From the NCBI GenBank assembly GCA_900317325.1, contig ONGE01000012.1, forward strand, positions 96,415 to 160,414: 64,000 nucleotides of DNA, written 5' to 3'. The translations under genes were made by a program, and so were the position numbers. Numbering within the stretch: position 1 is the first letter of the stretch; every line of letters begins with the position of its first letter. The notes beneath the pieces are model-generated. The model saw only the letters and a program-made list of their open reading frames with translations, searched no databases and was not told the DNA's origin. The stretch comes from an uncultured Prevotellaceae bacterium (GTDB lineage: Bacteria > Bacteroidota > Bacteroidia > Bacteroidales > Muribaculaceae). Below are positions 25,333 to 33,954 of this stretch, in pieces.

Positions 25333-26157
25333 ATGACAATGATGATCAAAAGAATCTTATTACCGATAATGGTTGCCCTCCTGACGATAGGAGCGGTGAA
25401 TGCCCAGAATGCCTATTGCAGCGAGCAGGTTACTCTCGAGGAACTTGCCGCTTACATCGACACCACTCGAGCTGTATCACCGAGTGTCAAGCTGTTCTAT
25501 ACCAACCTGGTGAACAATCCCACCCACAGTTATCGCATCGAGCACCTGGACTTGGGTTTCAACGGATGCACGGGCCGTGTTGACGAGAAGGTGGTCATGG
25601 CCGACGGTTCGCGCCGTGACAACGTATTCATTTTCAACGAGAAAGGACTTCTCACCCAATCCACTATCCAGGGCAGCAAGGGCAACAAGACTGTGGTGGA
25701 TTACACCTATTCCTATGACGAGGTGCTGGGCTACACCCTCAAGCAGAGCAAGAGCAAGAAACGCACCATCAACTATGCGCCCATCTACGGCGAGCACGGG
25801 CGTCGCGAGTCCATCAAGGGCAGCAACGGCCAGCGTCAGGACTATTTCTACAACGAACAGGGACACCTGGCAAAACTCGTCATCAACCCCGCGAAAGGCG
25901 ACAAGCGCACGTTGCTCTATCAAGGGGGCTATGTCGTGCGTGAGGAAACCGGCGGCAAGGCCTTCCGCTACCATTATGACTTTGACACGGCAACAGGAAA
26001 GAAGTTCCTCATTTCCATCGAGGAACTGAAGGGCACCGAGGTGGTGCATACGCGCACCTTCGACTACGACATCGACACCCATGGCCGCTACACCCGCGTG
26101 AGTGTAGCCCTCGATGGCAAACACCAGATGACGGTCACACGCAGCTATGCTGAGTGA
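25333..26157 (+). CDS. Secreted protein of unknown function with YD-like repeats
   Basis: The 274-residue protein has a signal peptide (MTMMIKRILLPIMVALLTIGAVNAQ). The mature region has repeated beta-hairpin-like segments of the pattern FNEKGLLTQSTI, YNEQGHLAKLVI and DTHGRYTRVSV, similar in feel to YD/RHS-type or toxin-antitoxin Wap repeats but much shorter and without a C-terminal toxin. The family is not recognised. It precedes the PorE gene by 91 bases on the same strand, which suggests possible co-expression. Location is likely periplasmic or outer surface. Confidence 0.65.
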   Translation: MTMMIKRILLPIMVALLTIGAVNAQNAYCSEQVTLEELAAYIDTTRAVSPSVKLFYTNLVNNPTHSYRIEHLDLGFNGCTGRVDEKVVMADGSRRDNVFIFNEKGLLTQSTIQGSKGNKTVVDYTYSYDEVLGYTLKQSKSKKRTINYAPIYGEHGRRESIKGSNGQRQDYFYNEQGHLAKLVINPAKGDKRTLLYQGGYVVREETGGKAFRYHYDFDTATGKKFLISIEELKGTEVVHTRTFDYDIDTHGRYTRVSVALDGKHQMTVTRSYAE

Positions 26158-26248
26158 TGGCCACATCGGGCTATCGGTCAGAAACTGGCTGGTAATGACA
26201 ATAAACCGCGCGGGTTTCTCGTTAATAATGAAATAGCAACGCAATTTC

Positions 26249-28246
26249 ATGAAACGGATACTATATATCGTGGTGGGCTTGATGATGGCATCGATAGTGC
26301 TGTCGCTGGCATCATGCAAGGGCCCGAAACTCAAGGAGGCCGACGAGGCCTACGACCGTGGCGAATACTTTGATGCCGCGACCATCTACCGCAAACTCTA
26401 TAATCGCTATAACCGCAAGGAGGATGCCTGGCTGCGTGGCGAATTGGCTTTCCAGCTGGGTATGTGCCACCTGAAGCTCAATCAGGGAAATCGCGCTACT
26501 GCAGCGTTCCAGAACGCCATCCGTTACGAATACGAGGACACGACGCTCATGCTGTGTCTGGCTCAGGCCCAGCAGCGCGAGGGCCAGTACGCGGCTGCCA
26601 TCAACAGCTATAACGAGTATCTTGAAATCGCCCCCGACAGTTGGGAAGCCCGGGTGGGCATCCGCGGCTGTGAGTTGGCCCCCCAGTGGAAAGAGGAGGG
26701 CTCGCGTTACATCGTCAAGCAAGACAAGCTGTTCAATTCACGCCGTGCCGACTATTGCCCCATGTATCTCGACAAGAACCTGGAGTACATTTATTATACC
26801 TCGACCAACGAGAAATCGACGGGTGAACTGCGCAGCGAGATCACAGGCACCAAGAAGGGCGACATCTACTTCTCCAAGAAGGACGAGAAGGGCAAGTGGA
26901 CACGTCCCGAGGTCGTTGACGGTGGCTTGAACACCGAGCACGACGAGGGTGCGCCCGCATTCTCGCCCGACGGCTCGACGATGTATCTGGCGCGTGCCGT
27001 GCGCCAGGACTGGCCAACCGTTGTTGAAATCTACACCAGCACGCGCAGCGAGGCCAAGTGGAGTGCACCGCAGAAGTATGAAATCACCGGCGACACCCTG
27101 AGCAACTATGCTGACCCCTTTGTCAGCCCCGACGGACAATGGCTGTACTTCGCCAGCGACATCCCGGGCGGACAAGGCGGCATCGACATCTGGCGCATCA
27201 ACCTCAAGGACAAGCACGGTACCCTGGAGAACATGGGGCCGCAAATCAATACCAAGGGCAACGAGCGTTACCCCAACGTGCGCACCGACAGCCTCTTGTA
27301 CTTTGCCAGCGACGGTCATCCCGGCATGGGTGGTCTTGACTTGTTCGTGGCCAAACTGCAACCCCGCGAAGAAGGCGACAACGTCTCGATGGACCGCTGG
27401 GAGATAGAGAATATGGGCGTGCCGATGAATTCGTCGGCCGATGACTTCGGTATCACCTTCGGTCAGGGCGAGAGCGGTTTCTTCTCCAGCAACCGTGGTG
27501 ATGCGCGTGGCTATGACCACATTTTCAGCTTCATCAAGCCCGACCTGCAGATATGGATTTCGGGATATGTTGTCGATAAGGACGACGAGCCTGTGCCCAA
27601 CGCGGTCATCCGCATCGTGGGCGACGACGGCAGTAACCAGAAGACCGCCTCCAAGCCCGACGGTTCCTTCCGCTTCGACCTGCAGCGTGGCGTCAAGTAT
27701 GCCATGCTGGCCAGTGCCGACGGCTACCTCAATGCCCGTCAGGAGTTTGAGAGTGACAGCGTCGAGGAGGATGCCGAGTACAACGTGGACTTCATCCTCG
27801 CCGCGATGTTCAAGGCACAGGTGGTCGAGAACATTTTCTACGACTTTGACAAGGCCGTGCTGCGTGACGAGTCCAAACTGGCCCTCGACAGCATGGTGCT
27901 GCTGCTCAAGGATCATCCTAACATCGTCATCGAGATGGCCTCGCACACCGACCGCGTGGGTAGTGCGAAATACAATCAGGGATTGTCGCAACGCCGCGCT
28001 CAGAGTGTGGTGGACTACCTGATCGAGAACGGCATTCCGCGCGAGCGACTCAAACCCGCCGGCTATGGCGAGTCGCGCCCCAAGACGGTGACCAAGCGCA
28101 TCCACAGTCAGTATCCCCAGTTCGAGGAAGGCGTGACGCTCAACGAGGAATTCATCAAGACGCTGAGCAAGGAGGAGCAAGAAGCGGCCGACCAAATCAA
28201 TCGCCGCACCGAGTTCACCGTCCTCGACACCGACTTCCAATACTGA
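26249..28246 (+). CDS. porE: T9SS-associated outer membrane lipoprotein PorE (TPR, beta-propeller, CRD, OmpA)
   Basis: This 665-residue lipoprotein (lipobox LSLASC, Cys23) has TPR-like repeats (about 25-140), a WD40/PD40-type beta-propeller (about 150-440; FSPDGSTMYLA, VSPDGQWLYFASD, YFASDGHPGMGG), a carboxypeptidase-regulatory-like domain (about 455-530; ISGYVVDKDDEPVPNAVIRI) and an OmpA peptidoglycan-binding domain (about 545-660; HTDRVGSAKYNQGLSQRRA, NRRTEF). This exact order matches PorE (PG1058) of Porphyromonas gingivalis, which links the T9SS core to the cell wall. The T9SS-type tails on other proteins in the window support the call. Orthology to PorE rather than a paralogue is inferred. 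Confidence 0.82.
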   Translation: MKRILYIVVGLMMASIVLSLASCKGPKLKEADEAYDRGEYFDAATIYRKLYNRYNRKEDAWLRGELAFQLGMCHLKLNQGNRATAAFQNAIRYEYEDTTLMLCLAQAQQREGQYAAAINSYNEYLEIAPDSWEARVGIRGCELAPQWKEEGSRYIVKQDKLFNSRRADYCPMYLDKNLEYIYYTSTNEKSTGELRSEITGTKKGDIYFSKKDEKGKWTRPEVVDGGLNTEHDEGAPAFSPDGSTMYLARAVRQDWPTVVEIYTSTRSEAKWSAPQKYEITGDTLSNYADPFVSPDGQWLYFASDIPGGQGGIDIWRINLKDKHGTLENMGPQINTKGNERYPNVRTDSLLYFASDGHPGMGGLDLFVAKLQPREEGDNVSMDRWEIENMGVPMNSSADDFGITFGQGESGFFSSNRGDARGYDHIFSFIKPDLQIWISGYVVDKDDEPVPNAVIRIVGDDGSNQKTASKPDGSFRFDLQRGVKYAMLASADGYLNARQEFESDSVEEDAEYNVDFILAAMFKAQVVENIFYDFDKAVLRDESKLALDSMVLLLKDHPNIVIEMASHTDRVGSAKYNQGLSQRRAQSVVDYLIENGIPRERLKPAGYGESRPKTVTKRIHSQYPQFEEGVTLNEEFIKTLSKEEQEAADQINRRTEFTVLDTDFQY

Positions 28247-28308
28247 TACAAGAAACTTGTAGTCTTGTTGACAACCAAGGTAACAAGAACGACAACAATA
28301 GCAATATC

Positions 28309-29388
28309 ATGGCAGATATTACAATTCAAGTTCCCGAATCAGAATACAATTCAATACAGCGACAGGCTGTCGCAGTTATTGACAAAACACGCAACATAGT
28401 GGCCGCCAGTATCACATCGGCAATAGGATCTGCGCATTGGGAACTTGGCAAATTGTTGCATGACAAGAAATTAGAGAATAAACACGGAAGTGGTGTCGTG
28501 AATCGACTGTCCATGGATTTGAAAGAGCGTTTTCCGCAGATGGGAATGTCGGCACGCAACCTGTGGGACATGAAGAAGTTCTATGAACGGTTTTGTGACA
28601 GTGATCCAAAACTGCGACAGGTTGTCGCACTTTTGCCATGGGGACATACATTGAAGTTGATGCAGAAGTTCGGGAACGATGATGAGGCGATTCTCTATTA
28701 CGCTCAAGAAACTATAGCTAAAGGCTGGAGCAGAGACTTGTTGACGAATGCTATCAGTATGCAAATGCACTTGCGTAAAAGCGAACCGACAGACAATAAC
28801 TTTGCTCTGACATTACCGACAGCTCAAGCCCAACTAGCCGATGAGGTATTCCGTAGTAGCTATAATCTCGGTTTCCTTGGTGTTCGCAATCCGATTCTAG
28901 AAACGGAACTTGAAACGAGGCTTGTCAATAAAGTGAAGCAATTCTTGTTGGAGTTGGGACGAGGTTTTACCTATATTGGTAATCAGCATGAACTTGAGTA
29001 TAATGGCAAAGTCAGTCGAGTGGATATGCTCTTTTATCATCGTGGATTGCGTTGCCTTGTCGCCTTTGATTTGAAGATTGGCGAATTCAAACCCGAATAT
29101 GCGGGCAAGATGAACTACTATCTCTCGTTACTGGATCGTCTTGAACGGCGAGACGATGAAAACCGCTCTATTGGAATCATACTTTGCGCAGAAAAGGATA
29201 AAGTTGAGGTTGAACTGGCTCTGGAAGATATAGGTAAACCTATCGGTGTAGCCGATTATCAACTGATTATTCCGCAGGAAGAACTGAAACGAGTCATTGC
29301 TGACGAGGTTGAAGCGTTCGGCAGAGAGGTGCCTTACCGAACTGAATTACCCTTGTTGGACAGCGAGCATAACAATGATGAGAATTAA
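28309..29388 (+). CDS. DUF1016/YhcG-family PD-(D/E)XK nuclease protein
   Basis: The 359-residue protein has the DUF1016 N-terminal helical domain (SAIGSAHWELGKLLHD, GVVNRLSMDLKERFP, MSARNLWDMKKFYERF) and a C-terminal PD-(D/E)XK nuclease-like domain with RVDMLFYHRGLRCLVAFDLKIG. The catalytic Asp and DLK are in place. Relatives sit next to restriction-modification or defence genes and their function is poorly known. Here it is isolated between PorE and a thioredoxin-like gene, has its own 62-base upstream gap and is AT-richer than its neighbours, which suggests acquisition by transfer. Confidence 0.87.
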   Translation: MADITIQVPESEYNSIQRQAVAVIDKTRNIVAASITSAIGSAHWELGKLLHDKKLENKHGSGVVNRLSMDLKERFPQMGMSARNLWDMKKFYERFCDSDPKLRQVVALLPWGHTLKLMQKFGNDDEAILYYAQETIAKGWSRDLLTNAISMQMHLRKSEPTDNNFALTLPTAQAQLADEVFRSSYNLGFLGVRNPILETELETRLVNKVKQFLLELGRGFTYIGNQHELEYNGKVSRVDMLFYHRGLRCLVAFDLKIGEFKPEYAGKMNYYLSLLDRLERRDDENRSIGIILCAEKDKVEVELALEDIGKPIGVADYQLIIPQEELKRVIADEVEAFGREVPYRTELPLLDSEHNNDEN

Positions 29389-29410
29389 TGATTAATGGTA
29401 ATTTGCTGAA

Positions 29411-30184
29411 ATGAAACAACTTAGAGCCGTTTTACTTATCCTTATTACCATATTATCTCTCGGAGCAATAGCACAAGAGCAAAGAACAGATACAATTATT
29501 CCAAAGTTCTTAATCAACGGCTATTTTTTTCGTGAGTTACCAAATCTTCCAGATGCTAATCCAAGTTACACACGACTGAAAGATTCAGAAGGGAACAAGA
29601 TACTTGCCATTGGACTTGATGTCGATTTACCCGAATATGTCATCAAACAGGCAATACCGCGTGAACAAGTACGCAATGCCGATCAGTTCCTGAATGGTGC
29701 CAATATGATGGCAACGATGCTGGAACTGGCTCAGGCAGGCGTAAAGGAAGATGGTACTTTCTACTCACCTAAGGCTGGTGAGCCATTCCCCCCATTTGAC
29801 GAAATTGATTTAGACGGGCGCAGATGGACCAATGACAGTGTAAAAGGTCATGTGATGGTGCTCAACCTGTGGTATTCAGGCTGTGGACCGTGCCGTGCCG
29901 AAATGCCAGAACTGTCAACATGGAAAGAACAGTTCCCTGATGTCATGTTTTTCTCTGCCACCTACCATGATGCAGAGGTTGTCCAAAAGATAACAGAAAA
30001 ACACAACTTCACTTGGACACACTTTGTTGAAGCCAAGGATATGATGTCATGGATTGGGACCGAGGGCTTTCCTTTTACAGTGATTGTTGATAGAATGGGA
30101 ATTGTCCGCTATGCCGTTCATGGCACAAGCCAGGAAATACGTGCTGAAATCATTGCTAAAATAAAAGAAGCAGAAGGAATATAA
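29411..30184 (+). CDS. TlpA-like thioredoxin-fold protein
   Basis: The 257-residue protein has a signal peptide (MKQLRAVLLILITILSLGAIAQ). Residues about 125-255 form a TlpA/ResA-type domain with the redox motif SGCGPCRAEMPEL and the cis-proline loop TEGFPFTVIVD. The N-terminal 100 residues are unassigned. Such periplasmic proteins reduce or exchange disulfides in secreted proteins or cytochromes. The gene follows the DUF1016 gene by 22 bases and may be cotranscribed with it; it converges with the sugar-dehydrogenase homologue, 8 bases apart. Confidence 0.85.
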   Translation: MKQLRAVLLILITILSLGAIAQEQRTDTIIPKFLINGYFFRELPNLPDANPSYTRLKDSEGNKILAIGLDVDLPEYVIKQAIPREQVRNADQFLNGANMMATMLELAQAGVKEDGTFYSPKAGEPFPPFDEIDLDGRRWTNDSVKGHVMVLNLWYSGCGPCRAEMPELSTWKEQFPDVMFFSATYHDAEVVQKITEKHNFTWTHFVEAKDMMSWIGTEGFPFTVIVDRMGIVRYAVHGTSQEIRAEIIAKIKEAEGI

Positions 30185-30192
30185 AATTGCGG

Positions 30193-31506
30193 CTAGCGGC
30201 CGATGCAGTAGTAGGTAAAGCCCATATCCTGCAGTTCGTTGCCGTCATAGACGTTGCGGCCATCGATGACAACGGGGGTCTTCATCAGGCTTTTTACGGT
30301 CTGCCAGGCGGGGATGCGGAATTGACGCCACTCAGTAAGCAGCAACACGGCATCGGCACCTTTCACGGCATCATACATGTCCAGTCCACAATACACATTG
30401 CTCCAGCGGCGCTTGGTGGCGTTCATCGCTACCGGGTCATAGACGCGCACATGGCAACCGGCTTCCATCAGCAGGTTGATGGTGTCGATGGCCGGAGCGG
30501 CGGTCATGTCGTCGGTCTCGGGCTTGAAACTCAGTCCCCACAGGGCGACGGTCTTTCCCTCGAGGTCTCCCTTGTAGTGGTTGTTGAGTTTCTTGAACAG
30601 GATGCGCTTCTGGCGATTGTTCACGTTCTCCACGGCCTTGAGAATCTCCATGTCATGATTGTGCTCGCTGCCTATCTTGATCAGGTCGTTGATGTCCTGG
30701 GGGAACAGTGTGCCGCCGTAGCCGCAGCCCGGGAAGATGTACTTGGGGCCGATGCGGCTGTCGGAGCCTACACCGTGACGAACCACGTTGACGTCGGCGC
30801 CCACAATCTCGCACAGGTTGGCAATCTCGTTCATGAAGCTCACGCGGGTGGCGAGCATCGAGGTGGCGGCATACTTGATCATCTCGGCCGTGCGGGTGTC
30901 GGTGTAGATGACCGTGCGGTTGTTGTGCATCAAGATGGTGCGGTACAGGCGCTCCATGGCTTGGCGGGCACTGGTCGTCTCGGTGCCGATGACAATGCGG
31001 TCAGGCTTCATGAAATCCTTGATGCCGTTACCCTCGGTCAGGAAGTCGGGGTTGCTGGCCACGTCAAACTTGATGTCAGCTCCGCGGGCTTCAAGGGTCT
31101 CGCTGATGATCTTGGTCACGTGTTGGGCGGTGCCTACAGGGACGGTCGATTTGATGACAAACACGCTGTAGCGCGTGATGTATTGGCCGAAGTCCTTGGC
31201 GATGTCAAGAATCGGGCCCAAGTCGGTCGAGCCGTCGTCATCGGCCGTAGTGTCGATGGCGCAGAAGACGAAGTCCTGATCGATGAATCCCTGCTTGTAG
31301 TCGCTCGAGAAGGTGAGACGCTTGTCGGTGACATTGCGGTTGATCATGTTGTCCAGACCCGGCTCGTAGATGGGAATTGCGCCATACACGAGGCGGTTGA
31401 TCTTCTGGCTATCCCGATCCACACAAGTCACAGTCACACCCAAGTCGGCAAAGCAGGTTCCACTCACCAGACCGACATATCCTGTTCCTACGATTGAAAC
31501 GTTCAT
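30193..31506 (-). CDS. UDP-glucose 6-dehydrogenase homologue lacking the catalytic cysteine
   Basis: The protein has 437 residues from the ATG at 31506. The UDP-glucose/GDP-mannose dehydrogenase fold is complete: NAD-binding GTGYVGLVSG, the STVPVGT loop, and the C-terminal ALWGLSFKPETDD and DGRNVYDGNELQ region. However the active-site segment reads CGYGGTLFPQD where the family has GGSCFPKD, so Leu267 (codon CTG, 30706-30708) replaces the nucleophile. KYAAT (residues 211-215) replaces KYAAN, NPDFLTEG replaces NPEFLKEG and DDMTAA replaces DDMREA. It may be inactive in the classical two-step oxidation or have another role. It is not truncated or frameshifted. Confidence 0.85.
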   Translation of the reverse strand: MNVSIVGTGYVGLVSGTCFADLGVTVTCVDRDSQKINRLVYGAIPIYEPGLDNMINRNVTDKRLTFSSDYKQGFIDQDFVFCAIDTTADDDGSTDLGPILDIAKDFGQYITRYSVFVIKSTVPVGTAQHVTKIISETLEARGADIKFDVASNPDFLTEGNGIKDFMKPDRIVIGTETTSARQAMERLYRTILMHNNRTVIYTDTRTAEMIKYAATSMLATRVSFMNEIANLCEIVGADVNVVRHGVGSDSRIGPKYIFPGCGYGGTLFPQDINDLIKIGSEHNHDMEILKAVENVNNRQKRILFKKLNNHYKGDLEGKTVALWGLSFKPETDDMTAAPAIDTINLLMEAGCHVRVYDPVAMNATKRRWSNVYCGLDMYDAVKGADAVLLLTEWRQFRIPAWQTVKSLMKTPVVIDGRNVYDGNELQDMGFTYYCIGR

Positions 31507-31580
31507 AGTGCTAATATTCTTTTGTTGTTGGTTTGCAATTGTAATCAATCTGCAAATATAGAAAGATTTTATCGTTTTTT

Positions 31581-31612
31581 CTTGCTCTTTCCATTAAAAA
31601 ATGCTAAGTTTG
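31581..31612 (+). promoter_or_regulatory. Promoter of the aquaporin gene
   Basis: CTTG (31581-31584) and TAAGTTTG (31605-31612) are 20 bases apart. The leader to the ATG at 31681 would be about 65 bases. Confidence 0.65.
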
Positions 31613-31680
31613 CCATTTCAAAAGACAGCTTATTATCCAAGAATGAAAATTACTTGTTTAACTTAATAACTAATTGTACT

Positions 31681-32367
31681 ATGAAAAAGTATTTAGCTGA
31701 ATTAGTGGGTACGTTTGTACTGACGTTCTTGGGATGCGGCGCTGCAGTCGCACTGGGTTGTGGCACTGACACCGCATCGATTGTGGGCACCGCCTTTGCG
31801 TTTGGTCTCGCTGTGGTGGCTATGGCCTACACAATTGGCGGCATTAGCGGATGCCACATCAATCCTGCAATTTCATTGGGATGCTTCTTGAGCGGCCGCA
31901 TGACTGCCAAGGACTGTGGCATGTATATTGTCTTCCAGGTAATCGGTGCCATCCTTGCTGCTGCCGTGCTGGCAGGTATCGTTGGCACAGCCCCCGAGGC
32001 CGTCATCACGACTAAGACAGGCGCCAATGCCTGTGCTTTCGGCGTGACCAATGGACTGATCGTCGAGATTGTACTCACTATGCTCTTTGTGCTTGTTGTG
32101 CTTGGCGCTACCGCCAAGACCAATGGTGCCACCAACAATTTCGCTGGCTTGGCCATCGGTTTGTCGCTGATTCTCATCCACCTGGTGGGTATCCACTTCA
32201 CTGGCACCTCGGTTAACCCGGCCCGTTCCATCGGCCCGGCCTTGTTCGAGGGTGGTGATGCATTGAATCAGTTGTGGGTATTCATCGTCGGCCCGTTTGT
32301 CGGCGGTGCTTTGGCTGCCCTGATTTGGAAGATCATCGACTGCAACTGCGAAAAGAAAGAAGACTAA
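31681..32367 (+). CDS. aqpZ: Aquaporin (AqpZ-like)
   Basis: The 228-residue protein starts at the ATG at 31681 (MKKYLAELVGTFVLTFLGCG). Six membrane segments and both NPA motifs are present: GCHINPAISLGCFLSGRM and TSVNPARSIGPALFEG. The second NPA arginine, needed for the selectivity filter, is present. It conducts water across the inner membrane. The closing segment LWVFIVGPFVGGALAAL is typical. It is followed 38 bases later by a small DUF4332 gene that may be in the same transcript. Confidence 0.93.
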   Translation: MKKYLAELVGTFVLTFLGCGAAVALGCGTDTASIVGTAFAFGLAVVAMAYTIGGISGCHINPAISLGCFLSGRMTAKDCGMYIVFQVIGAILAAAVLAGIVGTAPEAVITTKTGANACAFGVTNGLIVEIVLTMLFVLVVLGATAKTNGATNNFAGLAIGLSLILIHLVGIHFTGTSVNPARSIGPALFEGGDALNQLWVFIVGPFVGGALAALIWKIIDCNCEKKED

Positions 32368-32405
32368 AAATATATGTGTTTAACAATCAAGTGAAAGATT
32401 GCATT

Positions 32406-32813
32406 ATGAATTACAAGATTATTGACATTGAGGGTATTGGAGACGTTTATGCTCCTAAACTGATTGCCGAGGGCATTGAGACCGTTGAGCAGCTGCTTGA
32501 CGCTTGCTGTGGTCCTGTGGGACGCAAAATGATCGCCGAGAAGACCGGCATTAGCGAGAAACTGATTCTGAAGTGGACCAACCATGCCGACTTGTTCCGC
32601 ATCAATGGCATCGGCCCGCAGTTTGCCGAGTTGCTGGAGGCTTCCGGCGTTGACACTGTCAAGGAGCTGCGCCACCGCGTTGCCGCCAACCTCGCTGCTA
32701 AGGTAGCCGAGGTCAATGAGGAGAAGCACCTGTGCGGCCGCGTGCCCACCGAGACCGAGATTCAGAAGATGATTGACCAGGCCAAGGAGCTTGAGCCTCG
32801 CATGACCTATTAA
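32406..32813 (+). CDS. DUF4332 helix-hairpin-helix protein
   Basis: The 135-residue protein consists of two helix-hairpin-helix-like repeats, DIEGIGDVYAPKLIAEGIETVEQLL and NGIGPQFAELLEASGVDTVKEL, the pattern of the DUF4332 family. Helix-hairpin-helix motifs bind DNA backbone nonspecifically in other proteins, but DUF4332 members are functionally uncharacterised. It lies just downstream of aquaporin and ends at a strong terminator shared with the convergent asparaginase gene. Confidence 0.85.
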   Translation: MNYKIIDIEGIGDVYAPKLIAEGIETVEQLLDACCGPVGRKMIAEKTGISEKLILKWTNHADLFRINGIGPQFAELLEASGVDTVKELRHRVAANLAAKVAEVNEEKHLCGRVPTETEIQKMIDQAKELEPRMTY

Positions 32814-32837
32814 TTCAGGTATTTCTGTCAACCAAAA

Positions 32838-32874
32838 CAAGCCGCCGGGACTCCAAGATGGTCCCGGCGGCTTG
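32838..32874. terminator. Strong bidirectional terminator
   Basis: CAAGCCGCCGGGAC (32838-32851) pairs perfectly with GTCCCGGCGGCTTG (32861-32874) around a 9-base loop. It separates the convergent DUF4332 and asparaginase genes. Confidence 0.85.
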
Positions 32875-32901
32875 CTGTATGATGATATAAACCTTGTTTT
32901 A

Positions 32902-33933
32902 CTAAGGGATGGAGACTTCGCCGCACAGGTCGCTCACCATGTATTTCTTGACCATGCTGGGAGAGTACTTCATTCCGAAGAGGAACATCAGCTTGGTGAT
33001 GGCGGCCTCGCTGGTCATGTCGGCGCCACCGATGACACCGGCGTCGAGCAGGGTCTTGCCTGTCTCATAAAGCGAGCAGTTCACACCGCCATTGACACAC
33101 TGGGTCACGTTGACAATGACCACTCCACGGTCAACGGCTTCCTTGATGCACTTGATGAACCAGGGATGATTGGGCGTGTTGCCAGCGCCATAGGTCTTGA
33201 GGACGATGCCCTTGATGCCGGGTGTGTGCAACAGATAGTCGAGGGTCTGTTCGGTCATGCCCGGATTGAGCTCGAGGAACATGACGTTGGTATCCATGTC
33301 GGTACAAACCCTCAAGGGACGCGGCGGCATCCTTCTGAGGCTGGCCTCGTTATACTCGATGTCAAGCCCGATTTCGGCCAATTCGGGATAATTGAAGCTC
33401 TTGAAGGCGTTGAAGTTGTCGGCGCTCATCTTGGTGGCACGGTTGCCGCGCCACAGGTAGTTCTCGAACAGGATGGCGACTTCCTGCACGCGAGGACGTC
33501 CTCTCTCGTCGATGGCGGCAGCCACCTGCAGGGCGGTGATGAGGTTCTCCTCGCCGTCGGTGCGCACTTCGCCGATGGGAAGCTGCGAGCCGGTGATGAT
33601 GACGGGTTTGCTCAGGTTCTCGAGCATGAAACTCAGTGCCGAGGCCGTGAAGGCCATCGTGTCGGTGCCGTGCAGCACGACAAAGCCGTCGAACAAGTCA
33701 TACTTTTCCTCGATGGTGAGGGCGATGTCGCGCCAGTGCGACGGATCCATGTTGCTACTGTCGATGGGCGGATTGAACTGGATGTTGTCGATGTCATAGT
33801 CCAGTTTCTTGACCTTGGGCACATTGTCCATCAGGTGCGAGAAGTCAAACGGCTGCAGGGCATGCGTCTCGGGATTCTCGATCATGCCGATGGTGCCGCC
33901 AGTATAGATAATCAGTATCTTGGGCCGTTTCAT
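32902..33933 (-). CDS. ansA: Type I L-asparaginase
   Basis: The 343-residue enzyme hydrolyses asparagine to aspartate and ammonia. The two threonine-containing signatures are present: IIYTGGTIGMIE at the N-terminus and VVLHGTDTMAFTASAL near residue 90, plus the SQLPIG and NGGVNC regions. No signal peptide is seen, so it is cytoplasmic like E. coli AnsA. It is the last gene of a minus-strand run, 21 bases after the esterase gene, and it ends at a strong terminator. Confidence 0.93.
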   Translation of the reverse strand: MKRPKILIIYTGGTIGMIENPETHALQPFDFSHLMDNVPKVKKLDYDIDNIQFNPPIDSSNMDPSHWRDIALTIEEKYDLFDGFVVLHGTDTMAFTASALSFMLENLSKPVIITGSQLPIGEVRTDGEENLITALQVAAAIDERGRPRVQEVAILFENYLWRGNRATKMSADNFNAFKSFNYPELAEIGLDIEYNEASLRRMPPRPLRVCTDMDTNVMFLELNPGMTEQTLDYLLHTPGIKGIVLKTYGAGNTPNHPWFIKCIKEAVDRGVVIVNVTQCVNGGVNCSLYETGKTLLDAGVIGGADMTSEAAITKLMFLFGMKYSPSMVKKYMVSDLCGEVSIP

Positions 33934-33954
33934 TGTGGTAAGGTTATTATCAGG

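Noticed and set aside
30187-31497. Plus-strand frame of 436 codons opposite the UDP-sugar dehydrogenase homologue
   Set aside because: It mirrors the dehydrogenase frame, has no start signal or promoter and shows the Val/Gly/His-rich composition of antisense frames. The minus-strand protein has clear family motifs.
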